NCBI GenBank assembly: GCA_963978895.1
Contig: OZ022239.1
Location: forward strand, 14,154,566 to 14,218,565
Reading direction: 5' to 3'
Length of the DNA: 64,000 bases
From: Erpobdella octoculata
Taxonomy: Eukaryota > Annelida > Clitellata > Hirudinida > Erpobdellidae
In this document: positions 31,935 to 42,599 of the stretch, in pieces
Layout: each line of letters starts with the position of its first letter
How positions within the stretch are numbered: position 1 is the stretch's first letter
Program-made: the position numbers and the translations under genes
Notes under the pieces: model-generated
The model's input: only the letters and a program-made list of their open reading frames with translations
The model's database searches: none
What the model was told of the DNA's origin: nothing

Positions 31935-32672
31935 GGTTGCAAATACGGTCAGTTCAATGCCGCGGCAACCAAAACGCCAAAAACGATTGAAATGCACTTG
32001 GACCAAAAAGAGTCATTTGAATAGCCACTTTTAAAACAGTCTATATATAACGAGTTTGAAACACCACAATGGTGCTTTGCTTGAAAAACCCCATATAGGC
32101 TGTTTAGGTTGTTTTATACCGCTGAAATGAATTCATGCACGGTTGAAGAAACAAAACGATAGGGAAGATACAGCAACTGGCCATGGTCACGATCTTGAAA
32201 ATGTAAAAACAGTAGGTCGCTACAAGCTGGAAAATTATGGCAAAACACTGTACATGTGGGCCAAGTGCGACAAACGACTTCATCGGAATTGTTTTGGTGC
32301 TTTCCGTACACTCCGGTTCTGAAACGACTATCATGAACTGCTTGACTGATTTATTGAATGTTAAATTTTTGGATTTTATTGAACTGTGTTACTGATAAAG
32401 TCAGAAATGTGTTTTTAGCTTTTCTGTTTATAGCCTAAAATATATATTATAATTGTTTGCGTTGAGAACAAAAAAAATTGACTTTTAAACATTTTGTCGT
32501 TTTCAGTAGTCTATACGACCAGCGTTCGAAAAACGAGCATAGTGAATTTTCAAAGTTTTCTTTCAAATAAAAAATAATTAAAAATAAATCTGTTAAAACA
32601 TAAGCAAGTAACTTAGAAATAACAAAAAAAAATAATATAAATCTAATTAATAAAGTTTTGGACCTAAACGGG

Positions 32673-33242
32673 TTAAAACTATCGTCCAAGCACTTGTTCT
32701 CTCAAGACTGGACTACTGTAATGCTGTCCTCGCACGACTTCCAGCTAAGACTCTTCGCCCCTACACCTCTGTTCTTCATTCAGCGGCTCGTCTGGTGGCT
32801 CATGCTTCTCGCCGGGATCATATCTCGCCAATCTTACGCCAACTATGTTGGCTTCCTATTTCCTCCAGGATCATCTTCAAGCTCTGTCTTCTAATCTATA
32901 AAATCTTCAATAATCGCTCTCCAGTATATCTACTAGAGTCCCTCATTCTATGCTCTGATTGCCCCGGCAGACAGAGACTTCGCTCCTCCTCCCGACGGGA
33001 TCTTACTGTCCCTCGGACTCATCGCGCCTTCTCAGACAGAGCATTCTCCGTTGCTGGACCGACAGCCTGGAACGCAATACCCACATCTATTAGAGAATCC
33101 ACAACTCTTCATGAATTTAAAATTAAATTAAAAACATACTTGCTTTCTTTATAATAGCTTACTTTCCCTACGCGATCGCTTTTGATCAAAATTTGTTTTG
33201 TTTTAAGCGATTAATAAATGATTAATAAATAAATAAATAAAA
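32673..33242 (+). mobile_element. CR1/L2-like LINE, 3' part with simple-repeat tail
   Basis: Continues the LINE cut at 19196-19199: joined at a single TTAA the reading frame is uninterrupted ('DHYSL' / 'KTIVQALVLSRLDYCN'). It covers the C-terminal domain seen in CR1/L2 proteins ('LPAKTLRPY', 'ILRQLCWLPI', 'FSDRAFSVAGPTAWNAIP') and stops at about 33154. The element ends in a short (AATAAAT)n-type tail, as CR1/L2 elements do, followed by the TAACA duplication. Confidence 0.88.
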
Positions 33243-33247
33243 TAACA

Positions 33248-33790
33248 GATGTAATAACACGAATAAAAGAAAATAAAAAAAATACCAGAATGACAGACAA
33301 AAGACTGACTGAAGAAAAAACTATATACCATGCTATACAAACTATACAACTATATAAATGAATAGGAATTAAAAAAACGCTGCTAAAAATCCAAAATCGT
33401 CCAAATCAAAATCTAAGGCTTAAATAAAACGTTAAGATATTGAAGAGAAATCGAATTCAAACGCGATAAAACCGGCAATGCAAAATGAATGATAAGACAA
33501 CGCAAATATAGCATAGAAAACGAGACTTTATTGAATTCCTATTGGCTGAGCGAGTAAATATTAATATGTTACTGCGCGTAACGCGACATTGTCTTACGTA
33601 ATGAGACAAAAGAGTACACCTAAAATCATTAATAACTAGAGTACCATAAGTGCTCATTCGTGGTATCTTCATACAGACATTCTACAACATATTCTCTATT
33701 GAATGGTATAAAAACTGGCTTGTCTATTTAAATTTCCCATGTTGCCTTGAAAAACTGCTAGATCTACCAGTCTAAAAGCCCACTTATGGA
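33248..33790 (+). repeat. Repeat A, copy 1, right part
   Basis: Reverse complement of about 21455-22000. It begins 'gatgtaataacacgaataaa' and ends at the inverted terminus 'agatctaccagtcta' (about 33763-33777), continuing the copy that starts at 14513. Confidence 0.75.
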
Positions 33791-33921
33791 AGACTCATTC
33801 TATAAGTAAATCTAACCAAGAAAAGTAAGTTTTGAGCATCATCATCAAGATTCTTGATTTCAATGTAAAAATATTTTATATTTCATCATTGCAGCAAAAT
33901 AAAAATATTCTTTGTATTTAG

Positions 33922-34572
33922 AAACGTGGTCACTGCAAATTCATCGGCTCAATCTTTTGCTCCAGAGGTAGTACCAGACGAGAATGGCTTTTACAAATGC
34001 ATCAGATGCAACAAGAAATTCAAGCAAATTTAGCATTGTAAGGCACATTCAGTTCCACAGGAAAAAAGGAGAACTTTTCACAAGCGAAAACACCGACTTG
34101 GAGTCAAATAAAATGTTCTCTGCTTCAAGTAAATAATATTTCTAATAATTATACTTAATTCCTGATACAATGTTATCAGTTTGGATCGTGAGTTTGAATT
34201 TGTTTATCTGCAGAAAACTCAAATGGTGCTCAAAGGAAATGTAATTCCATCAGCCTCTTCATAAATAAAGATAATCAAATGGTAAACTGCTCTAACGAGG
34301 CATTTTGTAAGTCTCAATATGCAATCACTGATGCCCATAAGCAGAGTAACACAATCATTTTGGTTTGCCCCATTGAGAATCAAGGTACAGTGACTCAGTC
34401 AGATGCAACGAAGCTTGAAGAAAATAAACAATTTACTGCAAAATCATATAAGGGGCATATACACCCACATCCTAGAAAAAAATATGAATGCGGCTGGTGC
34501 GGGGCCTCCTTCAGGTTTGACTTTACTTACGAAGCACACATGAAACAGCACGCCATGATGGACAACACGTGA
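33922..34572 (+). pseudogene. C2H2 zinc-finger gene fragment, two exons, first finger frameshifted
   Basis: Exon 1 (about 33922-34131) starts after an acceptor ('tttgtatttag') and ends at a GTAAAT donor. Exon 2 (about 34214-34572) starts after 'tatctgcag' and ends in TGA. Exon 2 encodes one clean C2H2 finger, 'YECGWCGASFRFDFTYEAHM' followed by K-Q-H. Exon 1 has the first half of a finger ('YKCIRCNKKFKQ') and then an in-frame TAG. Shifting one base restores the second half ('SIVRHIQFH'), so an indel near 34028-34034 breaks it. Zinc-finger proteins of this kind bind DNA. Upstream exons were not found; they may lie beyond the nested transposons. A sequencing or assembly error could also explain the shift. 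Confidence 0.6.
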
Positions 34573-35000
34573 AAGTAACCGCTTGTCGAGAAGACCTTTG
34601 TTGTTGTTAATGTGCAAAACCAAAACGGAAATATTAAAAGTTTCATTAAATTTTTTCAAAGTGTCTTTTTTGATTAGGGTTTTTGATCAGAAAAGCAAGC
34701 ATCAAAGGTCAGGTATCTCAGGTTGAGATCTCGCCATGATTATTTCTTTAAAATTAATGTCGAATGTGGATAATCTGCAAATGCAAACACACACACACAC
34801 ATGAAAAGGAAAATAGCACTCCATACCTTACTCTGTTTATTTTCTAAAATGAATGAGATGTTGCTTGCATTTGAGAGTTAAGTTGTTACATAAGCATATT
34901 GTTACAAAGACAAAAACAAAGCAATCGCTAAATGTCATCTTCCGACCAACAAAATTGTTGATGTAGCAACTTCATTAGCTCTTCTGAGATGCTTGAACCT
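34573..35000. other. 3' flank between zinc-finger fragment and thioredoxin
   Basis: No gene. It contains a short CA run (34785-34800) and, on the minus strand, AATAAA (complement of 34836-34841), about 160 bp past the thioredoxin stop, a plausible polyadenylation signal for that gene. Confidence 0.4.
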
Positions 35001-35598
35001 TTATTCGGCTAGTTTGTCTACAAAGTCATCTATCATATAATCGTCTTTGTATCCTAGGAACTTGTCTACTTCTCTGCCATTCTTCAGTCCAATCACAGTG
35101 GGAAATGATGTCACCTGTTATTGCAAATAGAAAACTGTGAGTAATACAGGCATATGAGTATACTAAAATAGAGTTAATTAAGTGAACCTCTATAAAGTTA
35201 TTGTAAAGTTTTAAACTGAAAAATTATCGCTTTCTTTGCATAAACTAAACACGTATGGTTCACTTCTCTATAGATAATTTTTATTTTTTTAAATTTTATT
35301 TTATATGTTGTTTAAATTTTGTCCCATAGATCTGAAAACTTAATAAAATGTAAAGTCCTTGACAACAAATAAATCCACCAAATTTCAGCTCGATTGAATA
35401 ACAGGAAGTTGGTTTTTTTCAGCGTCAAAGAGTCCAAACGGATGGCTATAGCAAGCAAGCAAACACGGTGAAGTTAATATAAATGAACCATTAAAAACTT
35501 TGTTTTTACAGATCCTTTATATTTTGTAATTCGTTAGCTTCTAATCTTTTGCAAAACAATTTTTCATGATAATCTATATATATAAAAATGAATGTTTG

Positions 35599-35634
<36 letters not shown>

Positions 35635-38600
35635 ATATGCATTGCTACACCATTCATCCGATCGTAATGAAATTTTCACACAACCTTGAGAGTCAAGGGA
35701 AATCAAATATAGAGAAAAAAATTTTGAAATCCGTCACAAAATGAGCGGAGCGGGTGAGCGAGCGGGAACTACATATATATGTATGTGCGTATGTATGTGT
35801 GTATGTATGTATGTGTATGTGCATGTGCATGTATGTGTGTCTGTGTTTATGTATGTATGTATGTGTTTTTTACAATATTTCGGCACTAAATGCTCATTCA
35901 AAGTATGTATGTGTGTGTATGTATCTATGTAGGTATGTATGTATGTAGAATCGGATCTAGGGGGGGGACTGAGAGCGAAAAAATGAGCGGGAAAGCGACA
36001 GGGAACGGATAACGACCCGCTAGTAAGTCAATAAAATAGAAAAAACATTGAGTGACTTTATATTCTGTAATTCAGAGTGTCTAATTTTTGGCAATTCATT
36101 TTTTATGATAATCTATATATATAAAAATGAATGTTTGTATATATATTAATGTCCTTTAGGCATTGCTACACCATTCATCCGATCGTAATGAAATTTTCAC
36201 ACAACCTTGAGAGTCAAGGGGAAAGTCAAATAAAAAAAAAATTTGAAATCTGTCACAAAATGAGCGGAGCGGAGCGGGTGAGCGAGCGGGAACTATATAT
36301 ATATGTATGTGCGTATGTATGTGTGTATGTATGTATGTGTATGTGCATGTATGTGTGTCTGTGTGTGTGTTTATGTATGTACTAGCGGAGATACCCGGCG
36401 TTGCCCGGGTTTTTTAGAGGTTTTTCTAATGTTTGTCTCTTTCTCTCCCGTTTCCTTTCCCACCTGCTTTCCCACTCCCGTTCGCTTTCCCGTTTTCGGT
36501 CGTTTTCCCGCTCCCGGTCGCTTTCCCGCTCCCGGTCGCTTTCCCGCTCCCGGTCGCTTTACCACTCCCGGTCGCTTTCCCGCTCACGTTTGCTCTCCCA
36601 TTCCCGCTCACGCTTGCTTTTCCGTTCCCGTTCGCTGTCCGTTCCGGGTCGCTTTCCCGTTTCTATAATAGACAAACTAACCCACAAACATTCATATATA
36701 TATATACTAGCGGAGATACCCGGCGTTGCCCGGGTTTTTTAGAGGTTTTTCTAATGTTTGTCTCTTTCTCTCCCGTTTCCTTCCCCACCTGCTTTCCCAC
36801 TCCTGTTCGCTTTCCCGTTTTCGGTCGTTTTCCCGCTCCCGGTCGTTTTCCCGCTCCCGGTCGTTTTCCCGCTCCCGGTCGTTTTCCCGCTCCCGGTCGT
36901 TTTCCCGTTCCCGGTCGCTGTCCCGTTCCCGCTCACGTTTGCTCTCCCATTCCCGCTCACGCTTGCTTTTCCGTTCCCGCTCGCTGTCCGTTCCGGGTCG
37001 CTTTCCCGTTTCTATAATAGACAAACTAACCCACAAACATTCATATATATATATATAGTCTTAGCAAATCTATTTTACGTTTTATAGGCTAACAGAGGTT
37101 ATGAAAGAATGGAAAAGAGAAAATGAGCGTGAACGGGAACGGGAACGGGAGAGCAACCGTGACCGGGAATGGGAGAGGAAGCATGACCGGGAACGGGAGA
37201 GCAAGCGTGAGCGGGAACGGGAAAGCGACCGGGAACGGGAAAGCGACCGGGAACGGGAAAGCGACCGGGACCGGGAAAGCGACCAGAAACGGGAAAGCGA
37301 CCGGGAACGGGAAAGCGACCGGGAACGGGAAAGCGACCGGGAACGGGAAAGCGACCGGGAACGCGAAAAGCGATCGGGAACGCGGAAAGCGACTGGAATC
37401 GGGAGAGCAAGCTTGGAAGGAAACGCGAGCAAGAGAGAAAATCGTTAACAAAACTTCTGAGCGGGAAAGCGACCGGGAGCTGGAAAACGACCGAAAGCGG
37501 AAAAGCGATCGGGAACGCGGAAAGCGACTGGAATCGGGAGAGCAAGCTTGGAAGGAAACGCGAGCAAGAGAGAAAATCGTTAACAAAACTTCTGAGCGGG
37601 AAAGCGACCGGGAGCTGGAAAACGACCGAAAGCGGAAAAGCGACGAAAACGGGAAAGTGGAGAAGGAAACGGGAGCGAGAGAGACAAACATTAGAAAAAC
37701 CTCTAAAAACCCCGGGCAACGCCGGGTAACCCCGCTAGTAAGTCTATAAAAAAGAAAAACATTGATCACAGTCTGCTGAATATGCAAAGATTAAAAATAT
37801 AAGATACTTTCTTTGAAGAAAATTTGTAATTTTTAAAGTTTAAAATAATTTTATTCTAAAATTGATACGAATTTTGCCCAATCAAACTGAAAATGTTAAG
37901 TCCTTGAAAACAAATAAACCTACCAAATTTCAGTTTGATAGAATGATGGGAAGTTAGTTTTTTTAGCCTCAAAAGGTCCCAACATATAGCTCAAGCAGGC
38001 AAGCAAACATGGTGAAGTTAATATAAAAGATTTAAAAACATTGACCACAGTCTTCTAAATACTTAATATGTGAAGTATGTGAGGATCGAAAATATATGAA
38101 ACTTTTGAATCAATGTGGAAAAAACAAATTTTTCATTATATATTATTATATTTAAAAAATTAATATCGCTTTCTTTAAATAAACTAAAACTTGATAGTTC
38201 GTTTCTCTACATAAAATTTCTCTTTTAAAATTTTTTTTAAAGGTTTAACTGCCTTGAAGCCCTTTAGGACTTATGCCACTATAAATTTGTCAAAACATAA
38301 TAATAATCAACTAGGGAGTAACCGATTTCAATTTTTTGCCGATTTTTGGTAAAAAAATTTGCCGATTTCGATTAATCGGCAATATCTAATACGAAAAATT
38401 TCACATCAACAAAAATGCTTGAGGATTCTTCTGAAAACTATTTTGTGACAGCTTTCAATTCGTTTTCTGCTTTTCGTTTCTTGTCATTTTCACAGATTCC
38501 AGAATATTTATAAAAATTGTCTGGGTGTCTTGTTCTCAGATGTGTAATCAATCCACTCATACCAAAAGTGCACGCATCGCTTCTTCATCGTTTTATTTTG

Positions 38601-41600
38601 TTATTGCAAACAGTTGGCCCTCGATTTGTCAATCGCATTGATTTCAAAAAATTCCCAAATTTTGCTGAGTAGACAAATTTTATATCACCGAATTGGATAC
38701 TCAAGTGTTTGTTTTGCTTATTTTATAGCAATTGAAGTAACAGCAGGGGCCATATTCACCAACCGACGTTTAATTAGCGAGATGTTAAGCCCTTTACGCA
38801 TAAAAACGATTTCCTGGTTTAATAACCCATGCTTCCTACCTTAATAAACTTCAAAAAACAAAATTTATGCAAAGTCGGTTACTCCCTATAATCAACATGT
38901 AAAATAATGTATGCTAAAGACTGCAGTCCATTTCTCAAATATTTCACCAGCAATTGATGACAATACACTTATTAGGCAGCTTATTCCACAACTTGGTATT
39001 GCTTAAAAATAGATTTGGTTGCCATTATAATCATGGGTATAAACCCTAATAGAGACCTACATAAAGTAGATCTGAAATTTACACAAAATGAGTTACACAG
39101 AGTAGAATTTCAAATTAAACAAAAATAAATATTAAATAACATTACATTGAAGCTGTCTGCAATGTCAGTAAGCTGAAAGATGTCGATCTTGGCCAAAATT
39201 AATGCTCCGTTCTTTTTGGCAACAAGTTCTTCCAGTATTGCGTTCAGCAGTTTGCAAGGATCAAATGTCCTATGAATGATAAAAATACAAAAAAGATGAA
39301 TATTATTTGAAAAACGCATGTATGTATGTATGTATTTATTTATGTATGTAGTCTTAAAAGTTTGATTTGCTTAGGGCTTCAGAAATTAATTTGCTCAGAA
39401 AAAATATTGTTAAAAAAACTGGAATATAACAAAATCAATGGATAAAACAGATTTTAAACCAAGATTCTTAATTATTTTCAATCACCAAAGTAGATTATTA
39501 AAAAAAACCATCTGTATATAAAATATTCAGCTTATAAGTCAGAGTATATTAAATGTACAAGAAATGCAGAAACTATATTGAAAAAATATATATATTTGTT
39601 AAACTAAAAATATATTTTTTAATAAGATTATATTTAAATACTTATTTTAATTTTTTTCTGCAGACACAAACTCCATCTAATAACAAAAGCAATAGAACAC
39701 TTGCACGATAACATCATTATTAGATGCATTGAATTTGCTAACAAAAACCAAATTTCATTGTTATGATGTATATATTAGAATTTTTAATTTATAGAACTAA
39801 ACTAGCCGGGTACCCGGCGTTGCCCGGTGCTTTTAGAGGTTTTTCTAATGCTTGTCTCTCTCGCTCCTGGTGGCTTTCCCGTTCCTGCTAGCTCTCCCTC
39901 TACCGGTGGCTTTCCCAGTCACTTTCTCTTTCCCGCTCGCTCTTTTGATCTCGACCGCTTTCCAACTCACACTTTCGCTCTCAGTTGCTTTTCCGTTCCC
40001 GTTTCTGCTTATTTATATATATATAGTCCCGCTCGCTCTCGCGCTCATTTTGTGACCGATTTAATTTTTCAAAATAATTGTCTCCCATTGACTATCAAGG
40101 TTGTGTAAAAATTTCATTACGATAGGATAAATAGTGTAGCAATGCATAAAGAGCATACATACATACAAACATACAAACAATTAAGTACAACAGTGAAGTT
40201 ATAAATAAGGAAAAAAAATCAAGTGCTCAAAAGGTTCATCCAAAGGGAATTACTTCCCGCTCGGATCTCCCGTATCGTTTTGAAATCCCGATTTATGTCG
40301 AGATAACGATTACGGGACGCAGATGCTTAGTTCGACAGATCAGATTTTTAATTTGTGTTAACTTAATCAAATAATTAAGTTTAAACATTCACTATGTTTA
40401 TACACATTAACATTTTTAGATTTACTTAACCCGTTTAGGTCCAAAACTTTATTAATTAGATTTCTATTATTTTTTTTTTTTTATTTCTAAGCAAGTAATG
40501 CTTATGTTTTAACCGATTTATTTTTAATTATTTTTTATTTGAAAGAAAACTTTGAAAATTCACTATGCTCGTTTTTCGAACGGTGGTCGTATAGGCTACT
40601 GAAAACGACAAAATGTTTAAAAGTCATTTTCTTTTTTTTCTCAACGCAAACAATTATAATATAAATTTTAGCCTATAAACAGAAAAGCTAAAAACACATT
40701 TCTGACTTTATCAGTAACACAGTTCAATAAAATCCAAAAATTTAACATTCAATAAATCAGTCAAGCAGTTCATGATAGTCGTTTCAGAACCGGAGTGTAC
40801 GGAAAGCACCAAAACAATTCCGATGAAGTGGTTTGCCGCACTTGGCCCACATGTACAGTGTTTTGCCACAATTTTCCAGCTTGTAGCGACCTACTGTTTC
40901 ACCTTTTCCAGATTGTGACCATGGCCAGTTGCTGAATCATCCCTATCGTTTTGTTTTTTCAACCGTGCATGAATTCATTTCATCGGTATAAAACAACCTA
41001 AACAGCCTATATGGGGTTTTTCAAGCAAAGCACCATTGTGGTGTTTCAAACTCATTATATATAGACTGTTTTAAAAGTGGCTATTCAAATGACTCTTTTT
41101 GGTCCAAGTGCATTTCAATCGTTTTTGGCGTTTTGGCATTGAACTGACCGTATTTGCGACCTAAATTTCTTCACCCAAAGAACCGACACAGTCTAATCCC
41201 ATCCCATCATTAGTATAATCAACTTCTACCTTCCCGGATATATTACAAAGAATAACATTTCTTCTTCATTTGCTTATTCATCAGTCACGTGTTATGATGC
41301 GCCGGGCGGAAGAATGACAAGTATGTCAACCTCAATGCTATCATCATCATCAAGAATTAGTTCCATAGCTTCTTTCAAAGTGAAAAAACGTTCTGTTTGA
41401 CGCCTTTCATTTTTAAACTTTACAAACATATCATTCAAAGAATGAAATTTGCAAAAAACACTATCACCAATTCAACCACTGCACAACTATAAGCTGAATA
41501 AACTAGTTTCGACTCGTTCGCATAAAGTACTCTATACGACCAACGATCGTAGAACGAGCATGACTCATACATGTTCAGATTGTGGGTTAGTGTAAACACA

Positions 41601-42523
41601 ATAAAATTTAATTAACGTTGCTGTTTACTTTTGAGTACATCCTCTTTCGATATTTCAAACTTTTGTTATGATAACTCTTATGAAATTAGCATAATAAATT
41701 TTTAAAGTAATATCGGTCGAAAACCTTGAAAATGCTCATATTCTAATCCAGATTAAACTACTTAATACGAATAAAAAAATTATTTAAAAAATTTTATGCA
41801 GTTTATTGAAGTTTCTTAACATAAAAAAAAACTTTTAACAGAAAAAAAATTACAGCTTAATTTTATGCAACGCCAAAAATAAGTGTGTTCGTAAAACGTA
41901 CGATGGTCTAAAACGGGTTAAACTTTCTTTGCACATAGTATTTTATACGCTATATTTTCATTGACCCCCATTTTTGAATTTTTAAGACTAGATGTATGAC
42001 CACAACTCTCGCTTTTCAAGTTATATCTCTTGAAACACAGGTCATCTAATAGAAGTTTTTGTAAATCTTTGTTTTTAAACTTTGATAAAGCTTTTATTTT
42101 TTGCAACAATCTTCAGTGTCTCTCTATGCAAAATAAATCAGATTGCCAAAAGGGACTTTTACCATCTTGAGGTGTAAGTTAAAAGGTTTTCAAATAATCG
42201 ACTTACTTAGAATAGAAATCAAGAATAACAGGAACTTTGCTTCCTAGAACTATTTTGTTGAAAGTCTCAGTGCTAGAAATGTTGTAGACATAATTGTTGG
42301 GTCTGACTGCAGTGGTGTGAAACTCTTTTATGTGCCCAACTGACTCGGACATTTTCTTGGAATGTCTACTTTTGTGGTGCCCATGCTTTACTCCTCCTGA
42401 ATCACCATGTTTCTGTGAAGTTGCAACTGTTGAGTGTATTGCCACAGCTTTTGGAAAGCACACCTTGTTCATAAGATAGTTGAACGGATGGCTAATTCTT
42501 CTTACCAAATTTCTCATAGCCAT
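35001..42523 (-). CDS. TXN2: Mitochondrial thioredoxin, variant active site
   Basis: Three coding exons: 42523-42207, 39269-39146, 35114-35001, with GT-AG introns and consistent phases; about 184 residues. The N-terminus (MAMRNLVRRISHPFNYLMNK) is basic, hydroxylated and lacks acids, as in a mitochondrial presequence. The thioredoxin fold follows: 'VPVILDFYS' (beta strand before the active site), 'DPCKLLNAILEEL', 'LILAKIDIFQLTDIADSF', then 'FPTVIGLKNGREVDKFLGY' with the conserved cis-proline. In animals TXN2 reduces protein disulfides in the matrix, passing electrons from TXNRD2 to PRDX3. Odd: where W-C-G-P-C is expected, the spliced sequence reads T-F-D-P-C, so the nucleophilic first cysteine is absent. 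An acceptor-like AG (42528-42529) just before the ATG suggests a 5' UTR intron. Assignment as TXN2 is by sequence and targeting; it could be a thioredoxin-like paralogue. Confidence 0.88.
35160..35490 (+). repeat. Dispersed repeat R1 (thioredoxin intron 2)
   Basis: Ends 'agcaagcaaacacggtgaag' then 'ttaatataaa'. Relatives lie at about 37800-38030, 56890-57260 and 57270-57850, and an end-only copy near 45475-45510. Shared landmarks are 'aagtccttgacaacaaataaa' and 'aatttcagctcgattgaat'. Non-coding. Confidence 0.65.
35573..36023 (+). mobile_element. Helitron-like non-autonomous element, 451 bp
   Basis: Starts with TC after an A ('aa|TCTATATATATAAAAATG') and ends CTAG before a T ('acccgCTAG|Taag'), the A|T insertion and TC/CTAG termini of Helitrons. 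It contains a TATGTATG/TGTG microsatellite (35776-35945). No Rep/helicase ORF. Confidence 0.6.
36112..36381 (+). mobile_element. Helitron-like element, 5' part, interrupted
   Basis: Repeats the 5' end at 35573 ('ATCTATATATATAAAAATGA') and the same 'gcattgctacaccattcatc' region, then a TATG/TGTG run. It stops where an inverted family member begins at 36382. Confidence 0.6.
36382..36706 (-). mobile_element. Helitron-like minisatellite element, copy 1
   Basis: Minus orientation: the 3' end is the CTAG at 36382-36385 preceded inward by a hairpin (CCCGGGCAACGCCGGG on the minus strand, about 36395-36410). The 5' end is the TATATATATGAATGTTTGTG side near 36690-36706. The interior is an 18-bp minisatellite 'cgctttcccgctcccggt'. 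The unit reads open in several frames, giving long ORFs of Arg-Ser, Pro-Phe or Gly-Lys repeats; these are not treated as genes. Confidence 0.7.
36707..37058 (-). mobile_element. Helitron-like minisatellite element, copy 2, abutting copy 1
   Basis: Starts with CTAG directly after copy 1 and repeats its entire structure at high identity, with one to two fewer or more minisatellite units. Head-to-tail abutment without spacer is known for Helitrons, or the pair may be a tandem duplication. Confidence 0.7.
37089..37738 (+). mobile_element. Helitron-like minisatellite element, plus orientation
   Basis: About 37120-37380 is a run of the 18-bp unit 'gaacgggaaagcgaccgg'. A 135-bp block containing 'gcgatcgggaacgcggaaag' is then duplicated in tandem (37370 and 37505). 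The end is the hairpin CCCGGGCAACGCCGGG (37711-37726), a short spacer, then CTAG (37735-37738) before a T. The hairpin plus CTAG is the best-preserved Helitron 3' end in the window. Confidence 0.75.
37800..39145. other. Thioredoxin intron 2, remaining sequence
   Basis: Contains a copy of dispersed repeat R1 (about 37800-38030) with a partial second copy to about 38230. The remainder is AT-rich with no recognised gene or element. Confidence 0.4.
39802..40175 (-). mobile_element. Helitron-like element in thioredoxin intron 1
   Basis: Minus orientation: CTAG at 39802-39805 next to the hairpin 'gggtacccggcgttgcccgg', a short degenerate minisatellite, a TATATATATA block (about 40014-40024), then the reverse complement of the 'gcattgctacaccattcatc' region of 35640-35700. 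It is the most complete single family member and links the minisatellite form to the form at 35573. Confidence 0.65.
40431..41917 (-). mobile_element. piggyBac MITE, intact, 1487 bp
   Basis: CCCGTTTAGGTCC ... GGTCTAAAACGGG between two TTAA copies (40427-40430 and 41918-41921). Near-identical, inverted, to the outer parts of 19200-32672, which serves as its interrupted sibling. No transposase ORF, and the piggyBac transposase element at 2577-11983 has different ends. It lies within thioredoxin intron 1. Confidence 0.92.
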
Positions 42524-42599
42524 TATTCTACGAAAAATAAAAATAAAGCTGCAATACACATATTTTATATTCAAATTTAAAACAAAAATCTAAGAACTA

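Larger units (their letters stand above)
19200..32672 (+). mobile_element. piggyBac MITE expanded to 13.5 kb by nested insertions
   Basis: Begins CCCGTTTTAGACC after TTAA (19196-19199) and ends GGACCTAAACGGG before TTAA (32673-32676). The TTAA duplication and CCCG...CGGG ends are piggyBac hallmarks. The outer parts, 19200-19968 and 31935-32672, match in reverse complement the intact 1.5-kb copy at 40431-41917. All between is later insertion: a Mutator-like element and an LTR retrotransposon. It carries no piggyBac transposase and must have moved in trans. Confidence 0.9.

Noticed and set aside
35741..35948. Cys-Met-Val-Tyr-rich ORFs
   Set aside because: Translation of a TATGTATG/TGTG microsatellite.
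36303..37787. Many overlapping ORFs of 60-230 codons with Arg-Ser, Arg-Glu, Pro-Phe or Gly-Lys repeats
   Set aside because: They arise on both strands and in all frames because an 18-bp minisatellite keeps frames open; no single frame shows protein-like constraint.
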